From: Gammaproteobacteria bacterium
GTDB lineage: Bacteria > Pseudomonadota > Gammaproteobacteria > Xanthomonadales > Wenzhouxiangellaceae
Length of the DNA: 35,720 nt
Direction: 5' to 3'
NCBI GenBank assembly: GCA_009908385.1
Contig: JAAAPE010000068.1
Location: 1 to 35,720 of the forward strand
Positions within the stretch are counted from its first letter, which is position 1; the number at the start of each line of letters is the position of its first letter. This document shows positions 1 to 8,473 of this stretch, in pieces. The notes beneath the pieces were generated by a model. The model saw nothing but the letters and a program-made list of their open reading frames with translations, was not told the DNA's origin and searched no databases. The position numbers and the translations under genes were made by a program.

Positions 1-180
1 GCATTGATCGCCGTCGTGACACCTTTCTGGGTCTACCTCGTCTTCTTCACCAACTTGTCGATGCTGGCCCTGGCTTTCATCGCCCTGGTGATCCTTCTTC
101 TCCTGTCGACGGCGACCGCATGGACCGCCACGGCCATACCGCGACATGATTCTGATGCCAGCGACGACGACAAGGACTGA
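1..180 (+). CDS. Small membrane protein, C-terminal part (5' end outside window)
   Basis: Frame 1 is open from the first base to a TGA at 178-180. It encodes 59 residues: one long hydrophobic stretch (ALIAVVTPFWVYLVFFTNLS onward), a second hydrophobic segment ending in TATAWTATA, and a short acidic tail. The arrangement and motifs (F-TNL, LALAFIALV, S-ATAW) match the complete 75-aa protein at 7292-7519, so the two are paralogues. Two membrane helices are likely. The function is unknown. The start codon lies upstream of the window. The evidence is the paralogue match and GC-rich third positions. Confidence 0.65.
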   Translation, partial: ALIAVVTPFWVYLVFFTNLSMLALAFIALVILLLLSTATAWTATAIPRHDSDASDDDKD

Positions 181-399
181 TCGCACAAGCCACCCCGGCG
201 TCGACTGGAAGATCGCAGAGGGGCGGCGCCAATGAGCAGGTGGCGTGCGGCGTCACCATCGCGTGCGCCTGGTGCTTCGGTGCAGACTGCAGCTGCCCGG
301 ACTTCTCCCACGAGCTGAACGCGTCATGGTCGCGAACGGCGACGGTTTTCCTGCCGTTCACGAACTGGCACGATAATCCCGTCCCGTTTCGAATCGAGA

Positions 400-1191
400 G
401 TGACCGTGTCCAGACTCCCCCTTCTTGCCTGCATCGCGCTTTGCCTCGCCGCCGGCCCGACCCTTGCGCAGTCCGGCGCCCCGGCCGAAAAGGACTGGAA
501 CGTCGCGGTCGGTGCCGCCGGCATTTTCGGGTCGGAATTTCCCGGTTCCGACAACGAGGACTTCATGGCGGTGCCGTTCATCGACGTCGAGTACAAGGAT
601 CGCTTCTTTTTCAACGTGCCCGACGGGCTCGGCGTCAATCTGATCGACGAGGAGAACGACACTGGCGTCGGCTACCGCTTCGGCGTCGCCATCGCGCCGG
701 AATTCGAGGACCGTGAACGATCGGATGCGCCGAACCTGCCGGAGGTCGACATGACCGCGCTGGCAACGGCCTTTGGCAACCTGAGCGTCGGGTCCTTCAC
801 GTTTGGCGCGCGCGTCGCGCATGACGTCCTCGGCAACGGCCACGACGGGTCCTGGGCGCAGTTCGACCTGGACTGGTCCAGCCGCATCGGCCGAAGCGGC
901 TTTTTCAGCATCGGGCCCTTCGTCCGCTTCGCCGACGACGATTACATGCGCAGCTTCTACACTGTCGCGCCCGGCGTCTCGGCCGGGACCGGCTTGCCCG
1001 CCTTCGAGGCAGAGGGCGGCCTGGAGCGTATCGGTGCTCGCGCGATCGGTGTGTGGCGCCTGACGCGACAGTGGGAGCTCTTCGGACAGATCGGTGTGGC
1101 ACGTCTGTACGGTGACGCCGAGGACAGCCCGATTTCCGTCGACGACCGGTCCGTCTCCGCGATCGTCGCCGTTGCCTATCGCTTCCGGTAA
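400..1191 (+). CDS. MipA/OmpV-family outer-membrane protein
   Basis: The protein has 263 aa with a GTG start at 400 and a signal peptide (RLPLLACIALCLAAGPTLAQ, cleavage near residue 24). The mature part opens like MipA/OmpV proteins: V-VGAAGIFGSEFPGSDNEDF, then VPFIDVEYKDRFFFNVPDG-GVNL. Alternating hydrophobic beta-strands follow, and the protein ends in the terminal aromatic strand AVAYRFR typical of BAM-assembled barrels. MipA-type proteins are outer-membrane barrels; some act as scaffolds for murein hydrolases, others respond to antibiotics or osmolarity. The specific role here cannot be read from the sequence. GTG at 406 is an alternative start. The 181-399 stretch upstream shows no convincing gene. 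Confidence 0.85.
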   Translation: MTVSRLPLLACIALCLAAGPTLAQSGAPAEKDWNVAVGAAGIFGSEFPGSDNEDFMAVPFIDVEYKDRFFFNVPDGLGVNLIDEENDTGVGYRFGVAIAPEFEDRERSDAPNLPEVDMTALATAFGNLSVGSFTFGARVAHDVLGNGHDGSWAQFDLDWSSRIGRSGFFSIGPFVRFADDDYMRSFYTVAPGVSAGTGLPAFEAEGGLERIGARAIGVWRLTRQWELFGQIGVARLYGDAEDSPISVDDRSVSAIVAVAYRFR

Positions 1192-1289
1192 CGGCGTGTG
1201 CATGATAGATCGGCGTGCGCTGCGGCTGCTCACTCGCACAGTCGCTAGCGGGTACACTGCCCCGAAGTGATCGATTCGCGGGGTTGAAC

Positions 1290-2849
1290 ATGGCTGGTCG
1301 TCGGGTAATCGTCAGGGCTGCAAGTGTCGCCTTCTTGCTGGTGGCGTCGTTGTCGCTGCTCGCGCTCTCGGAGTCACCCGACGCGGTTCTGGCCGACGGC
1401 GGTCGTTACTTCGGACCGTTGGTCGATGGACGCATGCATGGGGAAGGTGAACTGGTCTGGGACAACGGGGCGAGATACCAGGGCGGTTTCGAAAACGGTT
1501 TGATGTCGGGCACAGGGCGGCTCGAGACGGCCGACGGCGATGTCTACGAGGGACAATTCAGCGATGGAATGATGCATGGCGAGGGTCGACTCGAGGGGCC
1601 GGCGGGAGAAGTCCACGAAGGGCGTTTCGAGAGCGATGAGTTTGCCGAGGGCAGTCTGGTCGATCGCCACGGCAATCGTTACGAGGGCGAGTTCGAGCAC
1701 TGGTATTTCCATGGCGAAGGGCGATTGGAAACGCGCTACGGCGAAGTCCTCGAAGGCCGGTTCGAGTGGGGCGACCTGGTCCGCGGCACTTACATCTGGA
1801 GCGACGGAACGACCGACGAGGGCGGGTTCGTGGACGGCAACCTCCAGGGCGAGGGACGGCGGGTCGATGCCCGCGGAAACGTCTACACCGGCGAGTTCCA
1901 TCTTGGCGAGCTGCAGGGCACAGGCCGCCTGGAATACGCCGACGACAGCGTCTACGAAGGTGAATTCGAATACGGCATGCCCCACGGTGAAGGCACCCTG
2001 ACGCCGGCAGACGGCGGCGAAGCCGAGACGGGCACCTGGCGCTATGGCAGTCCCCCGGGTGGTGACGCGGAACGCGATCGTCGCGAAGAGGCGGTGGAGG
2101 CCGTTCTGTACAGCCAGGAGGATCTGCTCGACGACGCGCTGGCCGATATCGCGCCCGGCGATCCCGATCGTATCGATCTCTATCTTCTGGCCGTGGGTGG
2201 CGACGGCAGTCAGGAGGTGTTCCGGCGTGAGGTGGCCTACGCGGTGGACCTTTTCGACGAGCGTTTCGGCACCGGCAACCGGTCGGTGTCGCTGGTCAAC
2301 AGCCGAACGAGCTACGAGCGCATTCCGATGGCCACGCGCACGAGCCTCGAACGAACCCTCGACGTGCTCGCCGAGCGCATGGACGAAGAGGACATCCTGT
2401 TCGTCTACATGACCAGCCACGGCAGCGAAGACCATCGATTCCTGCTCGACTTCAACGACATGGCCCTGCCCGACCTGTCGGCCGTACAGCTCGGCGAGAT
2501 GCTGGCCGAAAGCGGCATCGGATGGAAGGTCGTCGTCGTTTCGGCCTGCTATTCCGGCGGCTTCGTCGAGCCGATCCGCAGCGATTCGACCCTGATCATC
2601 ACCGCGGCGGCGGCGGACCGGACCTCATTCGGATGTACCGACGAGGCCGAGCTGACCTATTTCGGTCGCGCCTACCTGGCCGAATCGCTGCGCGAGACGG
2701 ACGATTTTCGGGTCGCGTTCGATAGGGCGGTCGAGCGCATCAGGGAGCGCGAGCTGGACGAGGACATCGCGCCCCACTCGGACCCGCAGTTGGAAGCGCC
2801 GGAGCCGATCCGGACGCAGCTGGCGCGCTGGCGCGCGCAGCGCCAGTGA
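1290..2849 (+). CDS. Secreted MORN-repeat protein fused to a C13 (caspase-like) cysteine peptidase
   Basis: The protein has 519 aa from the ATG at 1290, which follows GGGG at 1280-1283. The frame stays open upstream to 1215, but that stretch has no ribosome site, and the signal peptide starts at MAGRRVIVRAASVAF. Residues about 36-255 are roughly nine or ten MORN-type repeats of about 23 aa (YEGEF--G--HGEGRLE). Residues about 290-480 resemble the legumain/C13 peptidase fold of clan CD: a core beta-strand (IDLYLLAVGGDG), a catalytic His in TSHGSEDH (H377) and a catalytic Cys in VVSACYSGGF (C420). Both catalytic residues are present, so activity is plausible. The signal peptide places it in the periplasm or outside the cell. 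MORN repeats may bind lipid or the envelope. Substrate unknown. Confidence 0.85.
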   Translation: MAGRRVIVRAASVAFLLVASLSLLALSESPDAVLADGGRYFGPLVDGRMHGEGELVWDNGARYQGGFENGLMSGTGRLETADGDVYEGQFSDGMMHGEGRLEGPAGEVHEGRFESDEFAEGSLVDRHGNRYEGEFEHWYFHGEGRLETRYGEVLEGRFEWGDLVRGTYIWSDGTTDEGGFVDGNLQGEGRRVDARGNVYTGEFHLGELQGTGRLEYADDSVYEGEFEYGMPHGEGTLTPADGGEAETGTWRYGSPPGGDAERDRREEAVEAVLYSQEDLLDDALADIAPGDPDRIDLYLLAVGGDGSQEVFRREVAYAVDLFDERFGTGNRSVSLVNSRTSYERIPMATRTSLERTLDVLAERMDEEDILFVYMTSHGSEDHRFLLDFNDMALPDLSAVQLGEMLAESGIGWKVVVVSACYSGGFVEPIRSDSTLIITAAAADRTSFGCTDEAELTYFGRAYLAESLRETDDFRVAFDRAVERIRERELDEDIAPHSDPQLEAPEPIRTQLARWRAQRQ

Positions 2850-2882
2850 CGAATGCGGAGACTGAATAGTGTCGATTCGGGT

Positions 2883-3815
2883 TCAGCCGCCGGCTTCGGC
2901 GCGGATGAGTTCCAGCAGAATCGCGTTGAAGCGCTCCGGATGCGTATCCATCGGATTGTGGGCGGCGCCCTCGATGACGATCGGCTCGATGCGTTCCGGC
3001 AGGGTCTCGATCAGTTTCTCGGCCGCGCTCAGCGGCACCCACTGGTCGCGCTCGCCCCACACGATGTCGGTCGGTACCCGGTGCCAGCCTTCCTCGGGCG
3101 GCCCGCGTTTCGACAGGCGCTTTAGCAGGGAAGGGTAGGTGCCGGGAATGGTCAGGGGATGGAAGTAGCCGGCCAGCTCGTCGTCGCTCGGCGGGCGGCC
3201 CAGGGCCGATCCCATCATGTCGGCGACCGAGGACTCCTTCACGAGGCTGTGGGCAGCCCAGTACTCGGCGGCTTAGATCACCGGTGGCAGGGCGAGGAAC
3301 CAGCCGACCGGCCCGCGGTTGCGGCCGATGTTCGGCACGCCGTCGACCATGATGAGTCGCTCGACCCGGCCGGGCAGGCGCGCGGCGACGTCGGAGCCGA
3401 CGCCTACGCCCATGGAGTGGCCGACCAGGATCAGGGGCGCGTCAGGCGCGACCCGGTCGGCCAGCGCGGTCACCAGCGCCGGCCAGTCCGGCCCGTCTGC
3501 CGTGCGCTCGCTGTAGCCGAAGGGCGGCAGGTCGGGCGCCACGGCATGGTAGCCCGCCGCTTCCAGCGCATCGAGGGTATGGCGCCAGCTGAAGGCCGAG
3601 GCGCCGTAGCCATGCAACAGCACCACCAGCGCGGGCGAGTCTTCCACCCTTCGTTCCCGCCAGTGCAGTCGAATCCCATCGATCTGCCCGAAACGGGAGT
3701 CGTCGAAGGGCTGATCCGGAATGCGTCCGTTGAGGTTGGGTTTCGGCAGGAGGTACGGCACGATGGCGGCGAGTCCGAGCAGGGCCACGATGACCAGGAT
3801 GATCTTCTTGAGCAT
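2883..3815 (-). pseudogene. Alpha/beta-hydrolase gene interrupted by an in-frame TAA
   Basis: A membrane-anchored alpha/beta-hydrolase is encoded on the minus strand. It starts with ATG at 3815 after a GAGAGGGAAG ribosome site and has an N-terminal helix (MLKKIILVIVALLGLAAIV). The oxyanion motif is LLHGYG and the nucleophile elbow is GHSMG. A TAA at 3275-3273 stops the frame after LALPPVI. The same frame then continues as AAEYWAAHSLVKES through the acid residue (WGERDQWVP) and the catalytic His (EGAAHNP) to 2883. The two pieces together make one normal hydrolase of about 309 aa. The upstream fragment (180 aa) lacks Asp and His, so it should be inactive. This is a nonsense mutation or a base-call error. 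The codon is TAA, so selenocysteine is excluded. Confidence 0.85.
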
Positions 3816-3985
3816 ACGTCCGACTTCCCTCTCGCGTCACGTGAAAGATAACCCATGTGAGCGTGGATCGGGTGGTCGGGACGCATCCGATCGCGGAAGT
3901 CGCTATGGGCGTTTAGAATCCCGAACAGGGGCACTGGCCGGGACGGAAGGGCCGTGGGCTTGCCGATCATGTGGAGGGCGTTGCC

Positions 3986-4398
3986 ATGAACTGTCGATCG
4001 ATTTTCTTTGCCTTGCTCGTTCTTGCGTGTTCGACGGCTTCGGGGCAGGTCCATCGCTCGGACAACGGACTGGGCGGTGCGCGCAGCCTGGTCTGTATCT
4101 CGAGCGGCTGCCGGACGGATGAATGGGACTTGCCGATCGAAGCCGTCGCCGCGATCCTGACCGTGATCTCGATGCGAGTCGAACTGAGTTCGAATGGATG
4201 ATCCATCCGCCGCTCGAGCGCTACGAGAGCGAGGACGGCGGTTATGCGGTCGACGCGCCGCCGACCCTGAGCATTCGCGATCGTCGAGGGGCGCCGGTGG
4301 ACCTTGGCGATATTTGCATTGCCCCGCCGCCCTGGCAGCCGCCCTGCGGCGGCACCAAGCTGCCGCGCCGGATTCTTCGACTGATTCCGCCCGACTGA
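3986..4398 (+). pseudogene. Small secreted protein, apparently frameshifted
   Basis: From ATG 3986 one frame encodes a signal peptide (MNCRSIFFALLVLACSTASG) and then a Cys-containing segment (LVCISSGCRTDEWDLP), but it stops at about 4201. A neighbouring frame carries coding-quality sequence from about 4155 to the TGA at 4398: EFEWMIHPPLERYESEDGGY, then LGDICIAPPPWQPPCGG. Third-position GC moves from the first frame to the second at about 4135-4165, which fits loss of one base (or gain of two) in one original gene of about 137 codons. I do not recognise the family. Two overlapping genes are possible, but the second frame has no good start or ribosome site. Confidence 0.5.
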
Positions 4399-4497
4399 CG
4401 ACAGCGGAGCCTGGTCGGGATAACCGCCCGGCGCGATCATGGTCATTCGTGACCCGCGGGATCGGACTGACCCTTCAGACAAAGGATTGAGAACACA

Positions 4498-5229
4498 ATG
4501 ACTGACGAACGCTGGACCGAGGAGTCGGGCATTGAAGCGCGTCGCGGGCAACCGCGAGTCTGGCCCGAGCGGCTGCGCTGGTTCGCCGCGGAGTTCCTGG
4601 TCGTGGTCTCCGGGGTTCTGGTCGCACTGGCGCTCAATGCGTTCTACCAGGGGCGTGTCGATGCAGAGCGCGAAGCCGGCTATCTTCGACAGCTCGATGC
4701 CGACTTGACGGAGAGCGCCTCCGCCCTCGAGGAAGCACTGGCGGCCAACCGGGCCGGCAAGGAGAGGGTGCTGGACTTGCTCGCATTGTTCGGAACGCAG
4801 GAGATTCCGTCGGAGGCGGAATTCAGGGATTTCCGAACGCTGTCGATCAGTCCGGCGCAGCCGACGCTGAGCACCGCGCAGGCCGTGGTCGAAACGGGTG
4901 ATCTCCACCTGATTCGCGATGATTCAGTACGAAGCGGCATCGTGCAGTATGTGGGTGCAGGCGAATCCTACGGCGAAACCCAGGACGCCATCGCATGGGA
5001 ATGGCTGACACCGCTCATTCGGGATTACTACGAGATCGTGCGGCCCGGTGCCGGCCCGGCGCATCCGTTTGCAACCTCGCCCGGCGAGGCGCTCGCGGAC
5101 GAATCGCTCTATGACATCGCCTTCGACCTGCAGCTGGGCTACAGCAACCACATTCGGGCCCAGGAAAAGATGCTCATCGATGTCCGGCGCCTGCAGGAGC
5201 AGGTCGCCCGGGTTATAGGGTCCTCCTGA
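4498..5229 (+). CDS. Single-pass membrane protein with DUF6090-like topology
   Basis: The protein has 243 aa with ATG at 4498 and AGGA about 10 bases upstream. The N-terminus is charged and cytoplasmic. One transmembrane helix lies at about residues 32-52 (FAAEFLVVVSGVLVALALNA), directly followed by a charged coiled-coil (YQGRVDAEREAGYLRQLDAD). The soluble rest is mostly helical and ends in a second coiled-coil (RRLQEQVARVIG). This layout resembles the DUF6090 family found as stand-alone or repeated genes in marine bacteria. No catalytic motif is visible. Function unknown. It converges with the gene at 5297-5752. Confidence 0.7.
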   Translation: MTDERWTEESGIEARRGQPRVWPERLRWFAAEFLVVVSGVLVALALNAFYQGRVDAEREAGYLRQLDADLTESASALEEALAANRAGKERVLDLLALFGTQEIPSEAEFRDFRTLSISPAQPTLSTAQAVVETGDLHLIRDDSVRSGIVQYVGAGESYGETQDAIAWEWLTPLIRDYYEIVRPGAGPAHPFATSPGEALADESLYDIAFDLQLGYSNHIRAQEKMLIDVRRLQEQVARVIGSS

Positions 5230-5235
5230 ATTCGG

Positions 5236-5264
5236 GGGCGTCAGGCGCTTTCGGCATGACGCCC
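5236..5264. terminator. Hairpin between convergent genes
   Basis: A perfect 8-bp inverted repeat, GGGCGTCA (5236-5243) and TGACGCCC (5257-5264), has a 13-nt loop. It lies just after the stop at 5229 and before the convergent stop at 5297. There is no T-tract, so it is a possible bidirectional terminator or mRNA 3' stabiliser. Confidence 0.4.
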
Positions 5265-5296
5265 GACGTGGCGGATGGCGTCGCCGAAGCCTGCAG

Positions 5297-5752
5297 CTAC
5301 GCCCGATTGACGTCGCCTGGTTTCCGGCGGCGCCACGGCGCGTCGATGATCAGGGCGAGTACCGACACCGAGCAGGCGATGGCGTTGCCGTACCAGGGCG
5401 GTGAGGCGGGGGTTCGGTCGAGCACGGTGAGCGTGGCCAGGAGTGTCGGCCCGTAGAAGATGAGGAACAGCGCGGGCACCAGCAGTCGCGCCCAGCGCTC
5501 CTCTCGCCGGACCGGGATGGCCACCAGGAAGATCACGGCGACGCCCACCGCGACCCATCCCGCTCCGGCTACGTCCATCAGGGCGCCAAGCAGCACCTGA
5601 AGCGCGGGCTCGATCTCCTGCCAGCCGCGGCCCAGGGCGGCCTCGTGGTAGGGCATGAACGACTCCCGAAAGAGGTAGAGCGATCCCAGCCCGATGCTGA
5701 TCAGGGCGTTCACGCCATAGAGGGTCATCACGATAGCGGTTCTTGGCGACAT
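5297..5752 (-). CDS. Hypothetical four-helix integral membrane protein
   Basis: The protein has 151 aa on the minus strand. The start is ATG at 5752, preceded by GGGAGG. A much longer open frame continues upstream across the neighbouring gene, but it is antisense to coding sequence and is rejected. About four hydrophobic helices are visible: AIVMTLYGVNALISIGLGSL, the ALMDVAGAGWVAVGVAVIFL region, LLVPALFLIFYGPTLLATLT and AIACSVSVLALIIDA. The tail is basic (WRRRKPGD). No family is recognised. Because the gene is divergent from the fibre-like gene at 5870, the 117-bp gap may hold both promoters. Confidence 0.7.
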   Translation of the reverse strand: MSPRTAIVMTLYGVNALISIGLGSLYLFRESFMPYHEAALGRGWQEIEPALQVLLGALMDVAGAGWVAVGVAVIFLVAIPVRREERWARLLVPALFLIFYGPTLLATLTVLDRTPASPPWYGNAIACSVSVLALIIDAPWRRRKPGDVNRA

Positions 5753-5869
5753 GAAACCTCCCGATCGAGTTGGGTTTTCCCGCTCCGATTCCGGCACGGC
5801 GGCGCCGGACGCACGCGTACAGCGTTCCCGTCCCCCGGAGCGTGAGTTACTCACCGTAGCAAGACAAGA

Positions 5870-7075
5870 GTGAAACGGGACTTCGGCACTGGCGCTGCGC
5901 ATGACTTCAGCGCCGTGGGTGGCGGTACGGACAACGTCGCCAGCGGCAATCGCAGTACGGTCGCGGGCGGCATCATCAACACCGCCAGCGGCTTCGAGAG
6001 TACGACGTCCGGCGGTGCCGTCAACATGGCCAGCGGCGGCTGGGGCGCGGTCGGCGGCGGCGCCTTCAACACCGCGATGCACGGTTACAGCACCGTCAGC
6101 GGCGGGCGCGCCAACTGCGCGGGCGGGGAATACACCTGGGCGGGCGGCCGGCGGGCCAAGGCCCGGCCGGGAACGGATTCGGGTCAACCCGGAACCGGCT
6201 GTACGGGCGTGACCGGGTCGGGCGATGCAGACGGCGATAACGGCACCTTCGTCTGGGCCGACAGCCAGGATGTCGATTTCGTCTCCAGCGGCCCCGACCA
6301 GTTCCTGGTTCGCGCCGCGGGCGGCGTGGCGATCAATACCAACGGGCCGCGCGCAGCGCTGACCGTGGAAGGCGAGGGCAAGTGGAATCCGGCCATCGGC
6401 AACGGCTACGGCGACTTCCACGTCGGCAGCGCCGACTACGGGCTGGCCATCGGGGTCGCCAATGGCCCCGGCCTGGGCGCCGGCGCGGTGCGCCTGTGGC
6501 CGAAAGGCGGCAACGAGGCCATCGTGTTCACCACCGCCGCGAGCTATCCCGACCGCACCCTGACCCTGTCCGACGCCGGCCTCGTCGGCGTGCGCCGCAA
6601 TCCGGCGACGAATGCGCTCGAAGTCGCGGGCAACGCCTCGAAGACCACCGCCGGCAGCTGGCTGGCCAATTCCGACGCGCGCATCAAGACCGAGGTTCAG
6701 GGGATCGACGGCGCGGTCGATCGCCTGATGCGGGTCCGCCCGGTCACCTTCCGCTACACCGCCGGCTACCGCGACGCGCATCCCGAACTCGACGAGGCCC
6801 GCTACTACAACGTGATCGCGCAGGAATTCGCGCGCGTGTTCCCCGAAGCGGTCAAGGGCTCGGGCGAGTTCCTGCCCGGTCGGCCGCAAACGCCCGACAA
6901 CGAGATCCTGCAGGTCGACACGCATCCCGCCCTGATCACCTCGATCGCCGCCGTGCAGGAGCTGACGGTGCGGCTGGAACACGCCGAAGCCCGAAACGCC
7001 TCGCTGCAATACCAGGTGGCAGACTTGCGGGACGAGCTGACGGCGCTACGCGAACTCATCGCCTTGCGCCGCTAG
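5870..7075 (+). pseudogene. Truncated surface fibre: YadA-head-like repeats plus S74 intramolecular chaperone
   Basis: The open frame encodes 401 residues. Residues about 15-90 are five exact 15-aa head-type repeats (VGGGTDNVASGNRST, VAGGIINTASGFEST and so on). A beta-rich middle follows. A C-terminal Peptidase_S74 domain starts at SDARIKTE and continues with IDGAVDRLMRVRPVTFRY, then a coiled-coil. The autocleavage Ser/Lys pair is present (S268 and K273). In phage tail spikes such domains trimerise the fibre and then cut themselves off. The frame has no signal peptide and no good ribosome site. Its only start is GTG 5870, right after an in-frame TGA at 5843, so the 5' end appears lost. A cytosolic protein expressed from GTG is the less likely alternative. 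Confidence 0.6.
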
Positions 7076-7196
7076 TCGCCAGCGGTGACACCACGAGGGG
7101 ACTCTGATCATCCAGCGGGCGATTCGGGCTGATGAGACCGCTCAAGCTGCGAGAACAGGCGGACCGGTCGCACGGCGGGCGGCGCGTCTTCATGTT

Positions 7197-7224
7197 TTGA
7201 CAGCAAACCTCAAACCAATATAAA
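7197..7224 (+). promoter_or_regulatory. Sigma-70-type promoter for the 7292 gene
   Basis: A perfect -35 TTGACA (7197-7202), a 16-bp spacer and TATAAA (7219-7224) lie in an AT-rich island of otherwise GC-rich DNA. Transcription would begin near 7231, giving a leader of about 60 nt before the GTG at 7292. Confidence 0.7.
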
Positions 7225-7291
7225 TTCTGGTCACTCGGGCCGGTTTCACTAGTCCGATTCTTTTAATCATTCTTACTGGGAGGGCAATGTC

Positions 7292-7519
7292 GTGGAGTCG
7301 GAAAACAAGGGATCCTGGATCCGTGCCGCCGGTCGTCGAGCGATCATCGTCGCTTCACTGATCGCCATCGTTTCATTGTTGTGGGTGGTGCTGTTCGTCT
7401 ACACCAACTTGCCGACCTTCGCGCTGGCCGTTATCGCACTCGTCAGCGTCGTGCTGCTTTCGGTGGCAACGGCCTGGGCGGCGGTTGCGCTTCCGGGACG
7501 CGGTTCGGGCGCCAACTAG
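7292..7519 (+). CDS. Small two-helix membrane protein, paralogue of the gene at 1-180
   Basis: The protein has 75 aa with a GTG start at 7292, seven bases after GGGAGGG. A charged N-terminus (MESENKGSWIRAAGRRA) precedes two hydrophobic helices (IIVASLIAIVSLLWVVLFVY and LAVIALVSVVLLSVATAWAA) and a short tail. It shares the F-TNL and S-ATAW motifs and spacing with the partial gene at the window start. A strong consensus promoter lies upstream and a GC-rich hairpin downstream, so it is probably a stand-alone, well expressed gene. Function unknown. The topology resembles small stress-related inner-membrane proteins, but no family is claimed. Confidence 0.75.
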   Translation: MESENKGSWIRAAGRRAIIVASLIAIVSLLWVVLFVYTNLPTFALAVIALVSVVLLSVATAWAAVALPGRGSGAN

Positions 7520-7546
7520 CACGGTATGTCCGTACTCGAAAGCGTT

Positions 7547-7576
7547 GCCGGAGCGTCCGATCCTTCGGGCTCCGGC
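7547..7576 (+). terminator. Stem-loop after the small membrane gene
   Basis: A perfect 8-bp stem, GCCGGAGC (7547-7554) and GCTCCGGC (7569-7576), has a 14-nt loop and begins 28 nt after the stop at 7519. No run of T follows, so intrinsic termination is only possible, not clear. Confidence 0.4.
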
Positions 7577-7671
7577 GAGATCCTTGCTGTCGGCCCCGAC
7601 CCGCTAGAGCGAGCACTCTAAAAACCCCGGCTAGGGTGATCCTCACGGCCAATCCGCGAGGGGACCCGAAC

Positions 7672-8331
7672 ATGGCTCGACTGATCAAGACGCTTTTCGT
7701 GCTCGTCATCGGCTCCTGGCTGTCCCTCGCCACCTTCAAGCAGACGTTCGCGCAGCAACCCATCGCAGTCCCCGGCGAAGCGATCCGCATTGCCGATATC
7801 GGACTCGAAAACCAGGTTCCCTCGGCGATCGACCTGATCGGGCCCGAGCGTGGCGCAGCGGGGCGGAATCGCTCGGCGCTGGTTCACCGGCTGCAGTGCT
7901 GGATCGACGGGATCGAGAGCTGTTCGGTCGCGGATCTGAACGACCTTCGCATTCGCGAGATTAGACGTTTCCTGGGTACGGGGCCGTCAGACCGTGACGG
8001 TCTGCTCAGCATTCTTTTTCCGGACCAGAGCCGCATTGATGTCCGGCTGGAGCGCGTGAGGGACCTCGCGCCGGACGACTGGGATCGGCGCGTCTACGAG
8101 CCGGTCGTCCTCCCCGACACCGTTCGGGCTCCCGGGCTTCCCACCGTGCCTTCCCGTCCCGGGGAACTCGAGACCCTCGCCCAGCAGAGTTCACCCGCGA
8201 TCCGGGCTGCGCTGGAGCGCTTGAGGCAGCGGCTCCAGGGTGGCCTTGAAGGTACTCAGGCGGGTTCTGCAGCTGATGCTGACCCCGGGCTTGTGCCGTT
8301 CGCGCAGGGATCTACCTCGCCGGGCCAATAA
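7672..8331 (+). CDS. Secreted hypothetical protein
   Basis: The protein has 219 aa with ATG at 7672 after GAGGGGA. The open frame extends further upstream, but through the hairpin and with no start signal. A signal peptide is visible (KTLFVLVIGSWLSLATF, cleavage near AQQ at residues 27-29). The mature protein has one close Cys pair (LQCWIDGIESCS) that could form a periplasmic disulphide, then a charged segment (RIREIRRFLG), and a Pro/Ser-rich region leading to a helical C-terminus (AIRAALERLRQRLQGG). I recognise no family. It stands alone between hairpins and the large repeat protein. Confidence 0.65.
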   Translation: MARLIKTLFVLVIGSWLSLATFKQTFAQQPIAVPGEAIRIADIGLENQVPSAIDLIGPERGAAGRNRSALVHRLQCWIDGIESCSVADLNDLRIREIRRFLGTGPSDRDGLLSILFPDQSRIDVRLERVRDLAPDDWDRRVYEPVVLPDTVRAPGLPTVPSRPGELETLAQQSSPAIRAALERLRQRLQGGLEGTQAGSAADADPGLVPFAQGSTSPGQ

Positions 8332-8473
8332 CGGCCGCGCCCGCGGGCGTCAGCGATCGAGTCTGGCCCGAGCGGCAGTGAAAGCGCCGGCCACACGCTA
8401 GCATTCACGGGCGTCAACGCACGGTTTACGAGGGGCGCGTAGTGTAGGTGAGGCTATCTTGGGAGGAGTCCGC

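Noticed and set aside
240..716. Plus-strand frame of 158 codons overlapping the MipA-like gene
   Set aside because: It overlaps the start of a gene with a signal peptide and barrel motifs in a different frame; Arg-rich content is typical of a GC shadow.
1374..2435. 353-codon minus-strand frame opposite the MORN repeats
   Set aside because: A shadow of repetitive coding sequence; the plus strand has a signal peptide and recognised domains.
5753..7009. N-terminal extension of the minus-strand membrane gene (570-codon frame)
   Set aside because: It runs antisense through the fibre gene. A proper ribosome site and hydrophobic coding sequence begin only at 5752.
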